Positions 1-32,344 of a stretch of 64,000 bases of DNA are shown here, in pieces. This DNA is from Desmodesmus armatus (lineage: Eukaryota; Chlorophyta; Chlorophyceae; Sphaeropleales; Scenedesmaceae). Position numbers and translations under genes: made by a program. The DNA lies in the NCBI GenBank assembly GCA_007449985.2, contig VIIQ02000047.1:124001-188000 (forward strand). The letters run 5' to 3'. The notes beneath the pieces are model-generated. The model searched no databases, had not been told where the DNA came from, and saw nothing but the letters and a program-made list of their open reading frames with translations. The first letter of the stretch is position 1; each line of letters begins with the position of its first letter.

Positions 1-20200
<20,200 letters not shown>

Positions 20201-20888
20201 GTGGTTGCAGCTACAGCCGTTGTAGGCAGACATTGCATCCAGTGCGCTGTGCAGGGGGTGGGGTGACATCTGTGACCACAGTTCACCACACATAGTACAG
20301 GCCATCACTACTGCACACACCACAGTTACTGGTGACAGCATCAGCAGGCCAGCAGGTGTCCTGCATTGAGAGCTGCTTGTCCGGGTTGTGATGTTGAGTG
20401 CACTACTACAGTGGTGCTTTGTGTATGAGGCTCTTCACACACAATTGCTGTAATGAAAGCGTATCACAGTGCTGATCATCCTGAACAGAGTTGGGTTCCG
20501 CCTGAAGTCTGGCAGTTTCAGCTGCATATGCATATGCATCACTAGTGCATTACTACTTCTTTACGTTGGCAGACACGGCAGCTTCAGCCTCTGCGATCTT
20601 ACTACAACATGGCACCGTCATGGCTGTAGCCCAAAGCTCGCATTGGTGCAGAGAAAGCTCACACATACACACCTTGAGTCTCTGAGTGTGTGTGTGCACC
20701 TCTGTTCCTCTGCACTGCAACAAATCTCAGCTGCAGTTTGCAAAGTCCATGGTCTGCCAGCCTGGCATGAACATTTCAAACCGTGCATGGTGACATCAAG
20801 TCGAAAGTGCTAGGGGCCTGTCTCTGTCTCTGTTGCTAGTTGCCTCAACGTCACACAGTAATGAACAGCTTTTGATATCTCTGTCGTC
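20201..20888 (+). other. Intergenic region with the SNF2 gene's poly(A) motif
   Basis: About 690 bases separate the SNF2 stop from the methyltransferase start. A TGTAA motif, the usual chlorophyte polyadenylation signal, lies at 20449-20453, about 250 bases after the stop. No other gene or repeat was recognised. The promoter of the next gene should be here, but no specific element is clear. Confidence 0.5.
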
Positions 20889-23800
20889 ATGCAACAGCAC
20901 AACATGCGATCAGTCGCCCAGAACTTTGGATCGCACTCCTTCCTGCGCTCCTTAGTACCGACACTACGTCGACATGATCTTTCTCGCTCTTGTCACCGGA
21001 CAGCTGCATCCGACACAGCAGCAGCAGCAGCAACCCAGTCTGAACAGCAGCAGCAGCAGCAGCAGCAGCACACACCCCATGTGTCAGTGCTGCTGCAGGA
21101 GGTGCTGCACAACTTGAACCACATGCCCATCAAGGTGAGCGGAGCAGTGGTGTGTGCGTATGGCAGCATACTGTAAGCTGGGGCTGGTCGGTCCAACAGG
21201 GGTTGAGGGACTCAACTGTCAGGGGACTGTACAGGACCGCAGCTCCCCCATGAGAGCACCACCTAGCCTGCCTTGCACCTCCCCCTCCCTCTCCCTGGTG
21301 GGACACAACGGGCGTATGTATGTACCCTCCTGCAGCAGAGGGACACCACAGCTCCAGCTGGCCCTATGAAGGCAGCAACGGTGTGCCCCCCCCCCCTCCC
21401 CAATCGTCAATACACACACCACCTTTGCACCTTCAGCAGCAGCAGCGGCACACTGCTGGGCTCTCTGAGCACAGCCAGCGTGGCAGGTTCCTCACTGGGC
21501 AATGCTGCTGTGAAGCAATATCTGAATGCAGCAGCAGGGTGGTGAGGCCTGGACACGGGGGCCGCGCATCATGCACGCGCACCAACCCTCCAGTGTGGAG
21601 GTCATATCAGCATGTCGGTGTTCACAAGCAGCTGCTGCTGTGGTGTCTGCGTTCGTGCATGTAATGTGCAGGTGTATGTAGACTGCACCTTGGGTGCTGG
21701 AGGCCACATGGCAGCAATGATACAGCAGCACCCTGTGAGCGTTGGGGAGAGGGAGGGAGGGCATTCTGTTGACGCGTTATCATACACAGAGCCCTGGGGG
21801 ACAATATGGGCTTGGGTGGGTGGTGAGCATGTGGATGGATCCTGGGCCAGGTGGGCTATGTGTCTGTAGCGCAGCCGGGAGCCATGCTTCCTATGCCAGG
21901 TGCTTGGCAGGGCAACCACACATCTGCAGCTCTGGTACACAGGTGCTAGGTTGGCATGGCTCTTTGACGGCTGCCACTGTGTCTCTGAGCCCCCCTCCCT
22001 CCTGCCCTCCGTATCTGCGTTGTTGCGTCACTGTTGCCCCCGTAAGGAGCTGGAGGTGTGTGTGGGGATAGACGTTGACCCAGTGGCCCATGCCACTGCT
22101 GCTGCTGCACTGGCGCCCCTGATCACACAGTCGGGTGCACCAACGCTTCACCAACTCAACGGCAACTACAGGTGAACACTGACAGGCCGGCAATACAGCC
22201 ACTAGCCATCATGCTGCCACACTCGTGATGTTGCCAGGCCCTGGCACGGTGCAGCCTGTTGCCTCTTTACTATTCTCATCAGCTGCTGTGTCTGCTCTAC
22301 ATCACTGCTGTTGCACTGCTTGCAGCGTGCAGTACTGATCAAGCCTCCCTTACTTTTGCGATCCGGTCTGCCTTGCCTGCCTGCCTGCCTTCCTGCCCAC
22401 CCCTTTCCCCTCTGCCCTGTCAGTGATGTTGCTGGTCTGCTGTCAACATGTGCTGGCGGCTCCCTGGTGGGCCGAGTTGATGCCATGCTCATGGACCTGG
22501 GGGTGTCATCAATGCAGGTGAGGTGGGAGGGTGTGTGGAGGGGCGGGGGGGGGGGGCTGGGTTGGGGATGTGGTACTGGGTATTTTGGTCATAGGCACCC
22601 TCTGATATCTTCCTCCTGGACAGGTTATGTACATGGAGCTGGCACCATGGTGACTCCCGAGACCTGGTCGTTTGTCATCCATGTCAAGTTGTGCAGTTGC
22701 ATGCCTGTTCTGTGTTTCGCACGGCCTTCGTCTTCAGGGGTGTGGATGGGGACAGAAGGGCACAGTGCACAGCCACATGCGCTGCCATGCGGTGTGCCGA
22801 ATCCACCCCGCCTGCTGCCTCTGCCTTGCAAGCTCACAGCAGCCACCAACACATTGCTGCTGCTGCTGCTGCCGTTGCTGCTGCTGCAGTTGGATGTTGC
22901 TGAGCGAGGGTTCAGCTTTGCGTCTGACGGCCCCATTGACATGCGGTTGGGTCCCTCTGCTGGTTCCAGTGCTGAGGAGTTGGTCAACACTGCATCAGAG
23001 GCACAGCTGGGGGCTATCATACGGGACTATGGGGAGGAGAAGAGCTGGAGGGCAGTGGCAAGGAGGTAGGTGGCAGGGACGGAGGGGTGGTGGGTGGGAC
23101 AGTTCTGGAGGGGCAAGCGTGGGGAGGAGGGGTGCTGAGCCGCTGTTTTTGTGATATGTCACTCGCACAATCGTGGCGCACGTGGTGTCTGCACAACAGA
23201 CTGGTCATCGGCGCGTGTTCCTGCCATCATCTCTATACTCTGTTATTGCATCCCACAGTACAAGTACCGGAAGACATAGTCCCAACTTTGGCACTAGCCA
23301 GCAAGCCGTGAGGGTGCCCATTGAGCCGATGGTTACATGTACCTTATTGTGCCTTGCTTCACAACCACGTCCCACTCTCCCTGCTGCTGCTGCTGCTGTG
23401 CTGCAGGATCGTTTCTGCGCGTGAGGAGGCGCCGATATGGACCACGCATCAGCTGGTGCGCGCCATCGGCCAGACCCAAATACGCGGCAGCAGCAGCAGC
23501 AGCAAGGGGCGGCGGGGTGGGTCCCGGGGCATCCACCCTGCCACGCGTACCTTCCAGGCTCTGCGCATCGCTGTGAATGATGAGCTGGGTCGGTTGGCTG
23601 CTGCCCTGCCTGATGCACTGGACTGCCTGGGGCCCGGTGGTCGTCTGGCTGTGATCTCCTTCCACTCACTGGAGGACAGGATCGTCAAACATGCACTGCT
23701 GCGAGCTGCGGGGAGACCCACACCAGACATGGTGAGGGGGGTGGTAGGGTGACAGGGGAAGAGGGAGTGACGGAAGAGGGAGTGACGGAAGAGGGTGCGG

Positions 23801-24563
23801 AAAGGTTCGCATTGCGGCAACCTGAGGCGTGCAGTGCTGATTGCGCTCCTTGGATGGGATGTGCAAGGTTGCCATCCTGCAAGGTGGAGACGATCTTTGC
23901 GCTTGTGAGAGTGGGGCAGCCTGGTAGCCTGGGTGGATGGAGGAGTGGGGGAAGTCAGCGGCCTAGGCAGCACTGGTGCTGCAGTAGCTGATGCCACTTG
24001 GCACACATGTGCAGTGCGCTGATTGCAAGCACAGGCGAGGACTGCATAGTGTGTCGCAAAACTGCATATGTTACATGTGTGAAGGCTCGTGTGATGTGGG
24101 CTGGCAATGTGTTTCTCCCCAGCACGGGTGACTGTTGCCCACACGGAGTTCTTCTGCAGCGCATTCACAAGGCGTCAGCACTTTTGCTGTTCAGCTTGGA
24201 TTCGATGGATTCCAAAGCTCACCAGCCTGTGTCCCATGTATCTTGTTCTGCTGCTGCTTCCGCTGCTGCTGTTGCGCGCAGGAGACCCAGACTCATGGTG
24301 CTGAGGGCTGGCGTGTGCTGGACCAGCTGGCAGCAGCGGCTGTAGGCAGCATCGTCACCCGCAAGGCACTCACACCAACAGCAGCAGAGACCGCAGCCAA
24401 CCCGCGCAGCAGGAGTGCAAAGCTAAGAGTGTTCCAGAAGGCTGGGGGGCCCCAGGAAGCCGGCAGCAGCGACAGCAGTGGCAGCAGTAGCAGTCGGCAG
24501 CAGCGAGCTGAGAAGAAGCGGGCTCGCAGGAGTGGGGCTGAACCTGCAGCCGCAAGCGTGTAA
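20889..24563 (+). CDS. rsmH: 16S rRNA (cytosine1402-N4)-methyltransferase RsmH/MraW, organellar
   Basis: SAM-dependent enzyme that N4-methylates C1402 in the decoding centre of bacterial-type 16S rRNA, so expected to act in chloroplast or mitochondrion. Exons: 20889-21134, 21672-21734, 22047-22171, 22424-22517, 22890-23065, 23407-23731, 24282-24563. Phases are consistent throughout and give 436 residues. Family motifs: [13 protein letters not shown] at the start of the domain, [13 protein letters not shown] (SAM loop), [73 protein letters not shown] and, near the C-terminus, [14 protein letters not shown]. About 55 residues rich in Arg, Ser and Gln precede the domain and fit a transit peptide. 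The tail after the domain is Ser/Arg-rich. The acceptor at 22046 reads AAG rather than the more common CAG. Three broken copies of its last two exons lie downstream. Confidence 0.93.
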
Positions 24564-24850
24564 CATACTCAGATAGTGGACTTGAAGGGGTGCTAAGTAA
24601 TAATGTGGATTCAGCTTGACAGCAGCAGGGTTCCGGGCTATCAGTAACGAACCCACCCCATCCCAGCACATGATGGCCATCCATGAACATGGTCAAAAGT
24701 GACGAGCTGCAGTGATTGTTATATTGACACTCGTGTTCCGTATCTCATACAGAACGCGTCAAGTCTCCTTCTCTTGTCGTGCCATCTCGTTTTTGGATGA
24801 TCTGATCTGCAAATGTGACGTGATATAGCTGAAGCTGATATAGCTGTGAC
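24564..24850 (+). other. Spacer between rsmH and RAP-1
   Basis: A 287-base spacer. Parts recur in the spacers before RAP-2 and RAP-3: an acatgatggccatcc-type block, gaacatggtcaa, and a segment with the motif ccatctgatct. These shared blocks probably carry the RAP promoter and 5' leader. No separate gene was seen. Confidence 0.4.
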
Positions 24851-27481
24851 ATGACGCTGCTGCAGTCTTTCAGTCTTCCTTTCAGCCGCAGCCTGCTGGG
24901 CCTGCCCGCTGCAGGTCACCTGTCTGCCTTGGTGTTGGGCAGCAGCTCGTCCCAGGTCCCCTTCTTGCTGCAGCTCGCATGCAGCAGCACTAGCACCAAG
25001 ACCTGCTGCAGATCTCCATATACATGTCAGTTCAGCAGCTGCAGCAGTGTGGGGCACACCACAGGCGGTGGCAGCATCAGGAGCAACACTTGCAACAGTG
25101 CGAGCAGGAGTGAGCAAAGCAGGGTCAGCAGCACAACCTCTCAGTTTCAACAAGTGAGCGGCCATGCAGTGTCACCAAACAGTCATCTTGAGTCGCAGCT
25201 GCAGCAGCACCAGCCTGTTCTCAACAAGTTGTTGGTGGCTTGGGCACACATGCCACAGCGACATGGAGCCGCAGTGGATGCCCGTGCCAGCACACTCATG
25301 CCTTGCTGCAGTGCACGCATGCGGTGCCGAGCTGTGGCAGCAGCAACAGCAGCAGCAGCTGGGCCAGCCGATGTGGTGCGATTGCTGCAGCTCTACAAGC
25401 TGTTGCTGCCGTTCGGCATCTTGCAGCCGCATCAGTTGGGAGTCAGGGGGTTGTCCAGCCGCACAGCAGACAGGTGGCGGCCCAGCGGCAGGCAGCCCCG
25501 TGTGCTGCTGGGGCAGCTGTGTGCCCAGGCACACTCAATGCAAGAGCTGCAGCAGCTGCTGCAACAGTATGCCGAGCACGTCAATGGCATAGCTGTTGCA
25601 GCTGCCTACCATCGTGCTGGCAAGCTCTGTCAGGGGGACCCTGCCTTGGTGCAGTCAGCAGCAGCTGGGGAGCTGTTGCAGCACCTGGACCAGCTGCTGC
25701 CTCCTGTGCGGGGACAGTTGGGGGCCCGCGAGCTGGCCAACATTATCTGGTCATGCGCTTACACGAAGCACACGACCCCTGTTGCCCAGCTGCTGCCAGA
25801 CTTCATGCAGCCCCAAACACTGTCAGCCGCAAAGAGCCAAGAGTTGGCCAACGTGCTTTGGGCGCTGGCCACAATGGAGCAGCAGATGCCGCAGCAGCAG
25901 CTGGAGCAGCTTTTGGCAGCTCTTGCGGGTCAAGACATAGCAGTGCCCCAGGAGATCAGCATCAGCGTGTTGGCACTGGGCAAGCTGGGGTACCAGGTGG
26001 TGCAGCAGCAGCAGCTGGGTGAGCTGCTGGCAACCTTCACTGCCGACGGCATGCTGGGCAGGGCAACCACACAGGCCATAGCAAACCTGCTGTTGGGCAT
26101 GGCCTACTTGGGCCAGCAGCTGCCTGAAGCTCAGCTGCAGCTTCTGATGACAGCCTTTGTCAGCAAGCGCAGCAGGGCAAACACACAGGAAGTAGCAAAT
26201 TTCCTGTGGGCTGTGTTTGAGTTGGGGCAGCAGATGCAGGCTGAGCAGCTGGAGAAGTTGCTGGCAGCAGTTGTCCAGCAGCTGCACAGGACTGTGCCAC
26301 AAGACATCTCTCACATGCTGCTGGCATGTGGCCGGTTCAGACATCTTCCTGTGCAGCTCCTGACAGCCTTGCAACAGCAGCAGCACATGCAGCGGTTCCT
26401 GGCAGGGGCAAACCCTCAGGACTTGGCCAACACAGCCTGGGCATGTGGGATGCTGGGGCACAACAGCAAGCTGCTGCTGGGGGGCCTGCTGCAGCAAGCC
26501 GTGAAGTTGCTGAAGCAGGACAGCAGCAGGTTGGTCTGTCAGGATCTGTGCAACCTGTGCTGGGCAGTGGCCGTGCTTGACTTGCGGCAGTACGTGTCTA
26601 AGGTGCTGCAGCTTGCAAAGGCAAGCAGCAATGTGTGGGACTCAGCCAAACCCGCAGAGCTGCAGCAGCTGTACCAAGTACACCTGTGGCTGCTGGACCA
26701 CAACCTTGCAGCAGCAGAGGGTGGCAAGGGTCCAGGGCTGCTGCAGGTGTTGTCCCACCAGCAGCTAGACGAGTGCCGCCAGGCATGGCACGATCAGGTA
26801 GCACACCGTGCTGCAGCGGCACCCTCCCCCTTGCAGCAGCGGGTGTTCAAGGCCCTTCAGCAGCTGCCAGGCTGGCAGATCCCTCCCCAGCAGGAGGTGC
26901 TCACAACCGACAGCAATTTCAGCATTGACATAGCTGCAGTGACAGCAGCAGGTGTCAGGCTGGCTGTGGAGGTTGATGGGCCCAGCCACTTCATCAGTCC
27001 TGGCAACAGGGTCAACGGCCCCACTCAGTACAGGATCAGGGCGCTGACAGCTCGGGGCTACACAGTGGTCAGCATACCCTACTGGCAATGGAATGGTTTG
27101 AGGGGGTCAGAGCAACATTGGGACTACCTGAAAGGCAGACTGCAAGGTATGGGGCCAACGGTGCTTTGAAAGTTCACTGCATGACTGGCCTGCTGACTTG
27201 ATGGTGTGCCTCATTGGGGATGGTGTCCCTCATCGAGTAGACAGCATGTGCAGCTGAGATACAGGCAGCATGCATGTCATGGTCTGCAACTTGTTCACAT
27301 CTGTCATGCGCGCCGTGTGGTGCTGTTTGCTGCCTTTGCCCCTGTGATATCCACAGGGATCATTCTCGCTGCTGAGCCAATGGCTGCTGCAGCTCCAGCA
27401 GACCAACCACCATCGACTGCCCCACAAGGGTCCAGGCGGAGGGTCAGGAGCACCAAGAGGAGGAGGGACAACAGTCACTGA
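24851..27481 (+). CDS. RAP-1: OPR-like helical repeat protein with C-terminal RAP domain
   Basis: Predicted organellar RNA-binding protein. Exons 24851-27146 and 27357-27481, 806 residues. The Ser/Cys/Leu-rich N-terminus (MTLLQSFSLPFSRSLLGLPA) fits a transit peptide. From about residue 220, degenerate helical repeats of about 36-40 residues follow, marked by HVNGIAVAAAYHRAGKL, LANIIWSCAYTKH, LANVLWALATMEQQ, IANLLLGMAYLGQQ, VANFLWAVFELGQQ, LANTAWACGMLGH and LCNLCWAVAVLDLRQY. The RAP domain follows with FSIDIAAVTAAG, LAVEVDGPSHF and YTVVSIPYWQW. In Chlamydomonas, OPR-RAP proteins of the NCC/NCL type act on specific chloroplast mRNAs; the target here is unknown. Reading through 27147 stops at 27169. 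Splicing at G|gtatgg instead adds a basic tail, GSRRRVRSTKRRRDNSH, conserved in RAP-2 and RAP-4, and I favour that form. Confidence 0.87.
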
Positions 27482-27960
27482 CGCAAGCTGGATGACAGAG
27501 TAGCACTGCTAGCAGGTGAGGTCAAAGCACCAGGTGCGCCACCAGGCTGGTGCAAGCACGTAGCGCAGTGTCCACATTACCTTACATGGGCTGTGCTGTG
27601 CAGGAGTAGTAGTCACTTTTCAGACCGGGCCTGCCAGCACCTGCTGTGCTAACTGTAATGTATGTTTTGTGCTGGCGGCAGGGGGTGGTCGGTGCACCTG
27701 CAATCCGACATGCCAAGGCCACAGTGATGGAGCAGATTTTCTTGTTTTCCTTGCCTGCCAGCAATGTGGCAGTGCTGCCCAGCCTTGCCATGTGAGCTAC
27801 CCTGAGCCTCAAGCCAGCTACAACACCTGCTGCCATCACCTCAAAGTCTGCACATGTTTTGCTTATGCGTGTCTGTATATGCTCATGCAGGTCACCCAGC
27901 CCACCCCCTGGCTGGTCCAGACCTTCCTCTCCCCCAGCACCTTGCACAGGGCGAAGCAGG
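27482..27960 (+). other. Shared 3' flank of RAP-1 with TGTAA motif
   Basis: This 3' flank is nearly identical to 31867-32340 after RAP-2 and weakly similar to 45803-46310 after RAP-4. It includes a TGTAA motif at 27654-27658, conserved at 32037-32041, a plausible poly(A) signal about 175 bases after the spliced stop. The open frames here are not consistently kept between copies, so I do not call a gene. Confidence 0.6.
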
Positions 27961-28941
27961 CTTCTCCTGCCTGATGCACTGGACTGCCTGGGGCCTGGTG
28001 GATGGCTGTCATCTCCTTCCACTCACTGGAGGACAGGATCGTCAAACATGCACTGATGCACGCTGCAGGAAGACCCATATATGTTTTTAATGTGCGTTCC
28101 CACGCACTCATGCCCACTTTCGAGTTCGGAGATCCTTGGATGGTGAGATGATCGATGCATTGGCTGGATGCACTCCCTGTGTCTACACCCGACATGGTGA
28201 TGGGGGTGGTGGGGTGACAGGGGAAGAGGGAGTTAGGGAAGTGGCGCGGAAGTGCTAACAATGCAGCAAAGCCAAGGCGGTCAGTGCCGAGTGAGCTCCT
28301 TGGATTGGCTGTGCAAGGGTGCCATTCTGCAGGGTGGAGACGATCTTGCATCATTGGTGGATGGGGGCGTTCGGGAGTCAGAGGGCCCACAGCGGCAGTC
28401 CTGGTGCCGCTGTAGCTGCCTGCCTCTTGGCACGCATGTGCCATGTGTTGGTTGTCAACACAGGCAAGTACTCCGTCCAATTGTGGTGCAAGGGTTGTGT
28501 GCTGTGGGCTGACAGCACGTGGGGGGGGGGGGTGACTGTGGCTTCAGCGCAGCAATACCTAACTGGTGGCTGTGCTGTTGCAGGTCACACATCCAAAGCT
28601 CAACAGCATGTGCTTGCTGCTGCTGCCGCTGCTGCTGCTGCCGTTATTATCTGTAGGAGACTCACGTCTGGCAGACGCACGGTGCTGAGGGCTGGCGTGT
28701 GCTGGACCAGCTGGCAGCAGCGGCTGTCGGCAACATCGTCACCCGCAAGGCACTCACACCAACAGCAGCAGAGACGGCAGCCAACCCGCGCAGCAGGAGT
28801 ATTAAGCTGAGGGTGTTGCAGAAGGCTGCAGGGCCCCAGGAAGCCGGCAGCAGCGACAGCAGCGGTAGCACTTGGCAGCAGCGAGCTGAGAAGAAACGGG
28901 CTCGCAGGAATGGGGCTGAACCGGCAGCAGCAAGCATGTAA
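27961..28941 (+). pseudogene. rsmH 3' fragment A (exon 6 end, intron, exon 7)
   Basis: 27961-28075 matches the second half of rsmH exon 6 ([19 protein letters not shown]), with a 5-base deletion near 28000 that breaks the frame. A 110-base stretch at about 28077-28185 absent from rsmH interrupts the copy before it resumes with the exon-6 donor context (gacatggtgatggggg). 28656-28941 matches exon 7 and keeps an open frame through [12 protein letters not shown] to a stop at 28941. The methyltransferase core (exons 1-5) is missing, so no enzyme can be made. Confidence 0.88.
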
Positions 28942-29289
28942 ATCATGTAGATGGTGGATTAACAGGGGAGACAACTGTCAATGGTGCCTCAGCTTGAGAC
29001 CAGTGATGAATGCAACCCACACATTCCCTGCACATGGCCGTCCATGCCATGAACATGGTCAACCAAATATGATCCCACGGGTTATGTTCAACAAGTCTTG
29101 GAGTTCCTTTATGCGTCTGACTTGTTTCGAAGCTCGTACACAAGTTGTCAAGTCCCTCCTATTCTCGTGGCCATCTGATCTGGTGATCTGCTTGGTGCTT
29201 GCTAAGTGGCAGTGCAGATACTGCTGTCACGTACAGCTAGCGCCATCGTGAGCCACGTGTCGTGATATCCTTCTGGCAGCCGTATCCTG
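28942..29289 (+). other. Spacer before RAP-2
   Basis: A spacer with blocks shared with the other array spacers (ccatgaacatggtcaa, gccatctgatctg). Relative to RAP-1 and RAP-3, the segment encoding the first residues of their transit peptide has been lost near 29290. Confidence 0.4.
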
Positions 29290-31866
29290 ATGTTGCCCGC
29301 TGCAGGCCACCTGTCTGCCCTCGTTCCAAGCAGCGGCAGAGTATGCCACCCCATGCTGCTGCAGCTCTACTGCAGCAGCAGCTCCTGCTGCAGGGCGCTG
29401 GCTGCAGTCATAGGCAGCACTTGCACAAGTTTCCGCAGCAAGAGCAGAAGCAACGCCAGACACAGTGCTTGCAGCAGCAGCAGCAAAGACAGCTGGAGTG
29501 AGCCAAGAAGACATGCAAGCAGGGGCGTTGGGCACCAGCAGGCAGCCAGTGATGCAGTGTCTACTAATGCATTGCTTTCAAGTTTGCAGCAGCGTGAGGA
29601 GCATATGCTTACCACATCTGCAGCACGCAAGCAGCTGCAGCACATTTTCCTGCAGGTAGGCATGCCACACCAACAGGGAGGGGCCCTGAGCACCATTAGC
29701 AGCAGCACCCATGCACTTCTGAAGCGTGGTGGCATGCTGTACCAGGCAGCAGCAGCAGCAGCAGTGGCAGGGCCAGGCACTGCAGTGCTGCACAGGCTGC
29801 TGCAGCCGCAGCAGTTGGGAGTCAGGGGTTTGTCCAGCAGGACAGCAGACAGGTGGCGGCCTGTCGGCAGGCAGCCCCGTGTGCTGCTGGGGCAGCTGTG
29901 TGCCCAGGCACACTCAATGCAAGAGCTGCAGCAGCTGCTGCAACAGCATGCCGAGCACGTCAACGGCATAGCTGTTGCAGCTGCCTACCATCGTGCTGGC
30001 AAGCTCTGTCAGGGGGATCCTGCCTTGGTGCAGTCAGCAGCAGCTGGGGAGCTGCTGCAGCACCTGGACCAGCTGCTGCCATCTGTACGGGGGCAGTTGC
30101 AAGCTCGGCAGCTGGCCAACGTCATCTGGTCGTGTGCTTACACAAAGCACAGGGCCCCTATTGCCCAGCTGCTGCCAGACTTCATGCAGCCTGAGACCCT
30201 GTCAACTGCCAACAGCCAAGCGGTAGGCAATGTCCTGTGGGCGCTGGCGACACTTATGCAGCAGGTGCCGCAACAGCAGCTGCAGCAGCTGGTGGGTGCA
30301 CTTGTCCTCCAAAGAGACATCGCAGTTCCTCAGCACATCAGCCAAAGCGTATGGGCACTGGGCAAGCTGGGGTACCAGGTGGTGCAGCAGCAGCAGCAGG
30401 AGCAGCTGGGTGCGCTGCTGGCAGCCTTCACTGCTGAAGGGATGCTGGTCAGGGCCAAGCCACAGGAGATTGCCAACCTGCTGTTGGGCATGGCCTACAT
30501 GGGCCAGCAGCTGCCCAATGCTCAGCTGCGGCTGCTGGAGGCAAAACTTGTCAGCAAGCGCAGCAGGGCAACGACACAAGGACTAGCCAACTTCCTGTGG
30601 GCTGTGTCTGACCTGGGGCAGCATGTGCAGCCTCAGCAGCTGGAGAAGTTGCTGGCGGCATTTGATGCACAGTTGCACAGAGCTGTGCCACAGGGGATCT
30701 CGATCACACTGCTGGCATGTGCCCAGTTCAGGCATCTTCCTGTGCAGCTCCTGAGAGCCTTGCAAGAGCAGCAGCACATGCAGCGCTTCCTGGTAGGTGC
30801 AGAATCTCAACATCTGGCCAACACAGCCTGGGCATGTGGGATGCTGGGGCACAACAGCGAGCTGCTGCTTGGGGGACTGCTGCAGCTAGCCATGGAGCTG
30901 CTGCAGCAGGGCAGCAGCAGGTTTGTGTGCCAGGAGCTCTGCAACCTGTGCTGGGCAGTGGCTGTGCTTGACTTGCGTCAGTACGTGCCTGCAGTGCTGC
31001 AGCTTGTGCAAGCTGCCAGCAGGGTGTGGGGGTCAGCAGCACCTGAAGGCCTGCGGCAGCTGTACCAAGTACACCTGTGGCTGCTGGACCACGGCCTTGC
31101 GCCAGCAGAGGGTGGCAAGGGTCCAGGGCTGCTGCAGGTGCTGTCCCAGCAGCAGCTGGGCGAGTGCCGCCGGGCATGGCAGGATCAGGTGGCACGCGAT
31201 GCTGCAGCGACACCCTCGTTGCTGCAGCAGCAGGTGTTTGCAGCCCTTCAGCAGCTGCCAGGCTGGCAGGTCCCTCCCCAGCAGGAGGTGCTCACAGCCG
31301 ACAAAAATTTCAGCATTGACATAGCATCAGTGACGGCAGCAGGTGTCAGGCTGGCTGTGGAGGTTGATGGGCCCAGCCACTTCATCAGTTCTGGTAACAG
31401 GGTCAACGGCCCCACTCAGTACAGGATCAGGGCGCTGACAGCTCGGGGCTACACAGTGGTCAGCATACCCTACTGGCAGTGGGATGATTTGAGGGGGTCA
31501 GCTCAACAGCAGGACTACCTGAAAGGCAGACTGCAAGGTATGGGGCCAACGGCGCTTTGAAAGTTCACTGCATGACCTGGCCTGCTGACTTGATGGTGTG
31601 ACTCTTCGAGTAGACAGCATGTGCAGCTGAGATACAGGCACCATGCATATCATGGCCTGCAACTCGATCACATCTGTCATGTGCGCTGTGTGTTGCTGTT
31701 TGCTGCGTCTGTCCCTGTGATATCCACAGGGCTCACTCTCTCTGCTGAGCCAGTGGCTGCTGATGCGGCTGCTGCAGCTTCAGCAGGCCAACCACCATCA
31801 ACTGCCGCACAAGGGTCCAGGAGGAGGGACAGGAGCACCAAGAGGAGAATGGACAGCAGTCACTGA
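29290..31866 (+). CDS. RAP-2: OPR-like/RAP-domain protein
   Basis: Second array copy; exons 29290-31537 and 31730-31866, 794 residues. It begins MLPAAGHLSALV, which aligns to residue 18 or so of RAP-1, so its targeting sequence is shorter or rebuilt. After a divergent N-terminal 180 residues it carries the same repeat series: HVNGIAVAAAYHRAGKL, LANVIWSCAYTKH, VGNVLWALATLMQQ, IANLLLGMAYMGQQ, LANFLWAVSDLGQ, LANTAWACGMLGH, LCNLCWAVAVLDLRQY. The RAP domain has FSIDIASVTAAG and LAVEVDGPSHF. Exon 2 encodes GLTLSAEPVAAD and a basic tail GSRRRDRSTKRRMDSSH, joined in the same phase as in RAP-1. Without splicing the frame stops at 31560. Differences from RAP-1 are spread over the repeats, as expected for copies drifting in RNA specificity (inference). 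Confidence 0.85.
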
Positions 31867-32340
31867 CACAGGCCGGATGACAGAGTAGCACTGCTAGCAG
31901 GTGAAGCCAAAGCTCCAGGTTGTGCAACACTGGTGTCAGCACGTAGCGCAGTGTCCACATTACCTTACAAGGGCTGTGCTGTACAGGAGTAGTAGTCACT
32001 TATCAGACCGGGCCTGCCAGCACCTGCTGTGCTAAATGTAATGTATGTTTTGTGCTGGCGGCAGGGGGTGGTCGGTGCACCTGCAATTCGACATGCCAAG
32101 GCCACAGTGATGGAGCAGATTTTCTTGTTTTCCTTGCCTGCCAGCACTGTGGCAGTGCTGCCCAGCCTTGCCATGTGAGCTACCCTGAGCCTCAAGCCAG
32201 CTACAACACCTGCCCCCATCACCTCAAAGTCTGCACATGTTTTGCTTATGCGTGTCTGTATATGCAATTGCAGGTCACCCAGCCCAGCCCCTGGCTGGTC
32301 CAGACCTTCCTCGGTGCCCCAGCACCTTGCACAGGGCGAA
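31867..32340 (+). other. Shared 3' flank of RAP-2 with TGTAA motif
   Basis: Near-identical copy of 27482-27960, with TGTAA at 32037-32041. It runs into the rsmH exon-6 fragment at about 32345. A long antisense frame crosses this region but also crosses the broken rsmH copy, and it is not supported. Confidence 0.6.
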
Positions 32341-32344
32341 GCAG

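Noticed and set aside
24559..24563. TGTAA at the rsmH stop as poly(A) signal
   Set aside because: It overlaps the stop codon, so cleavage there would leave essentially no 3' UTR. A later site is more likely but I could not identify it.
27147..27169. Short read-through end of RAP-1 as the true C-terminus (and the same in RAP-2 and RAP-4)
   Set aside because: The tail differs between copies, while a phase-matched donor, acceptor and basic exon are kept in three of them. Read-through may still occur as a minor form.
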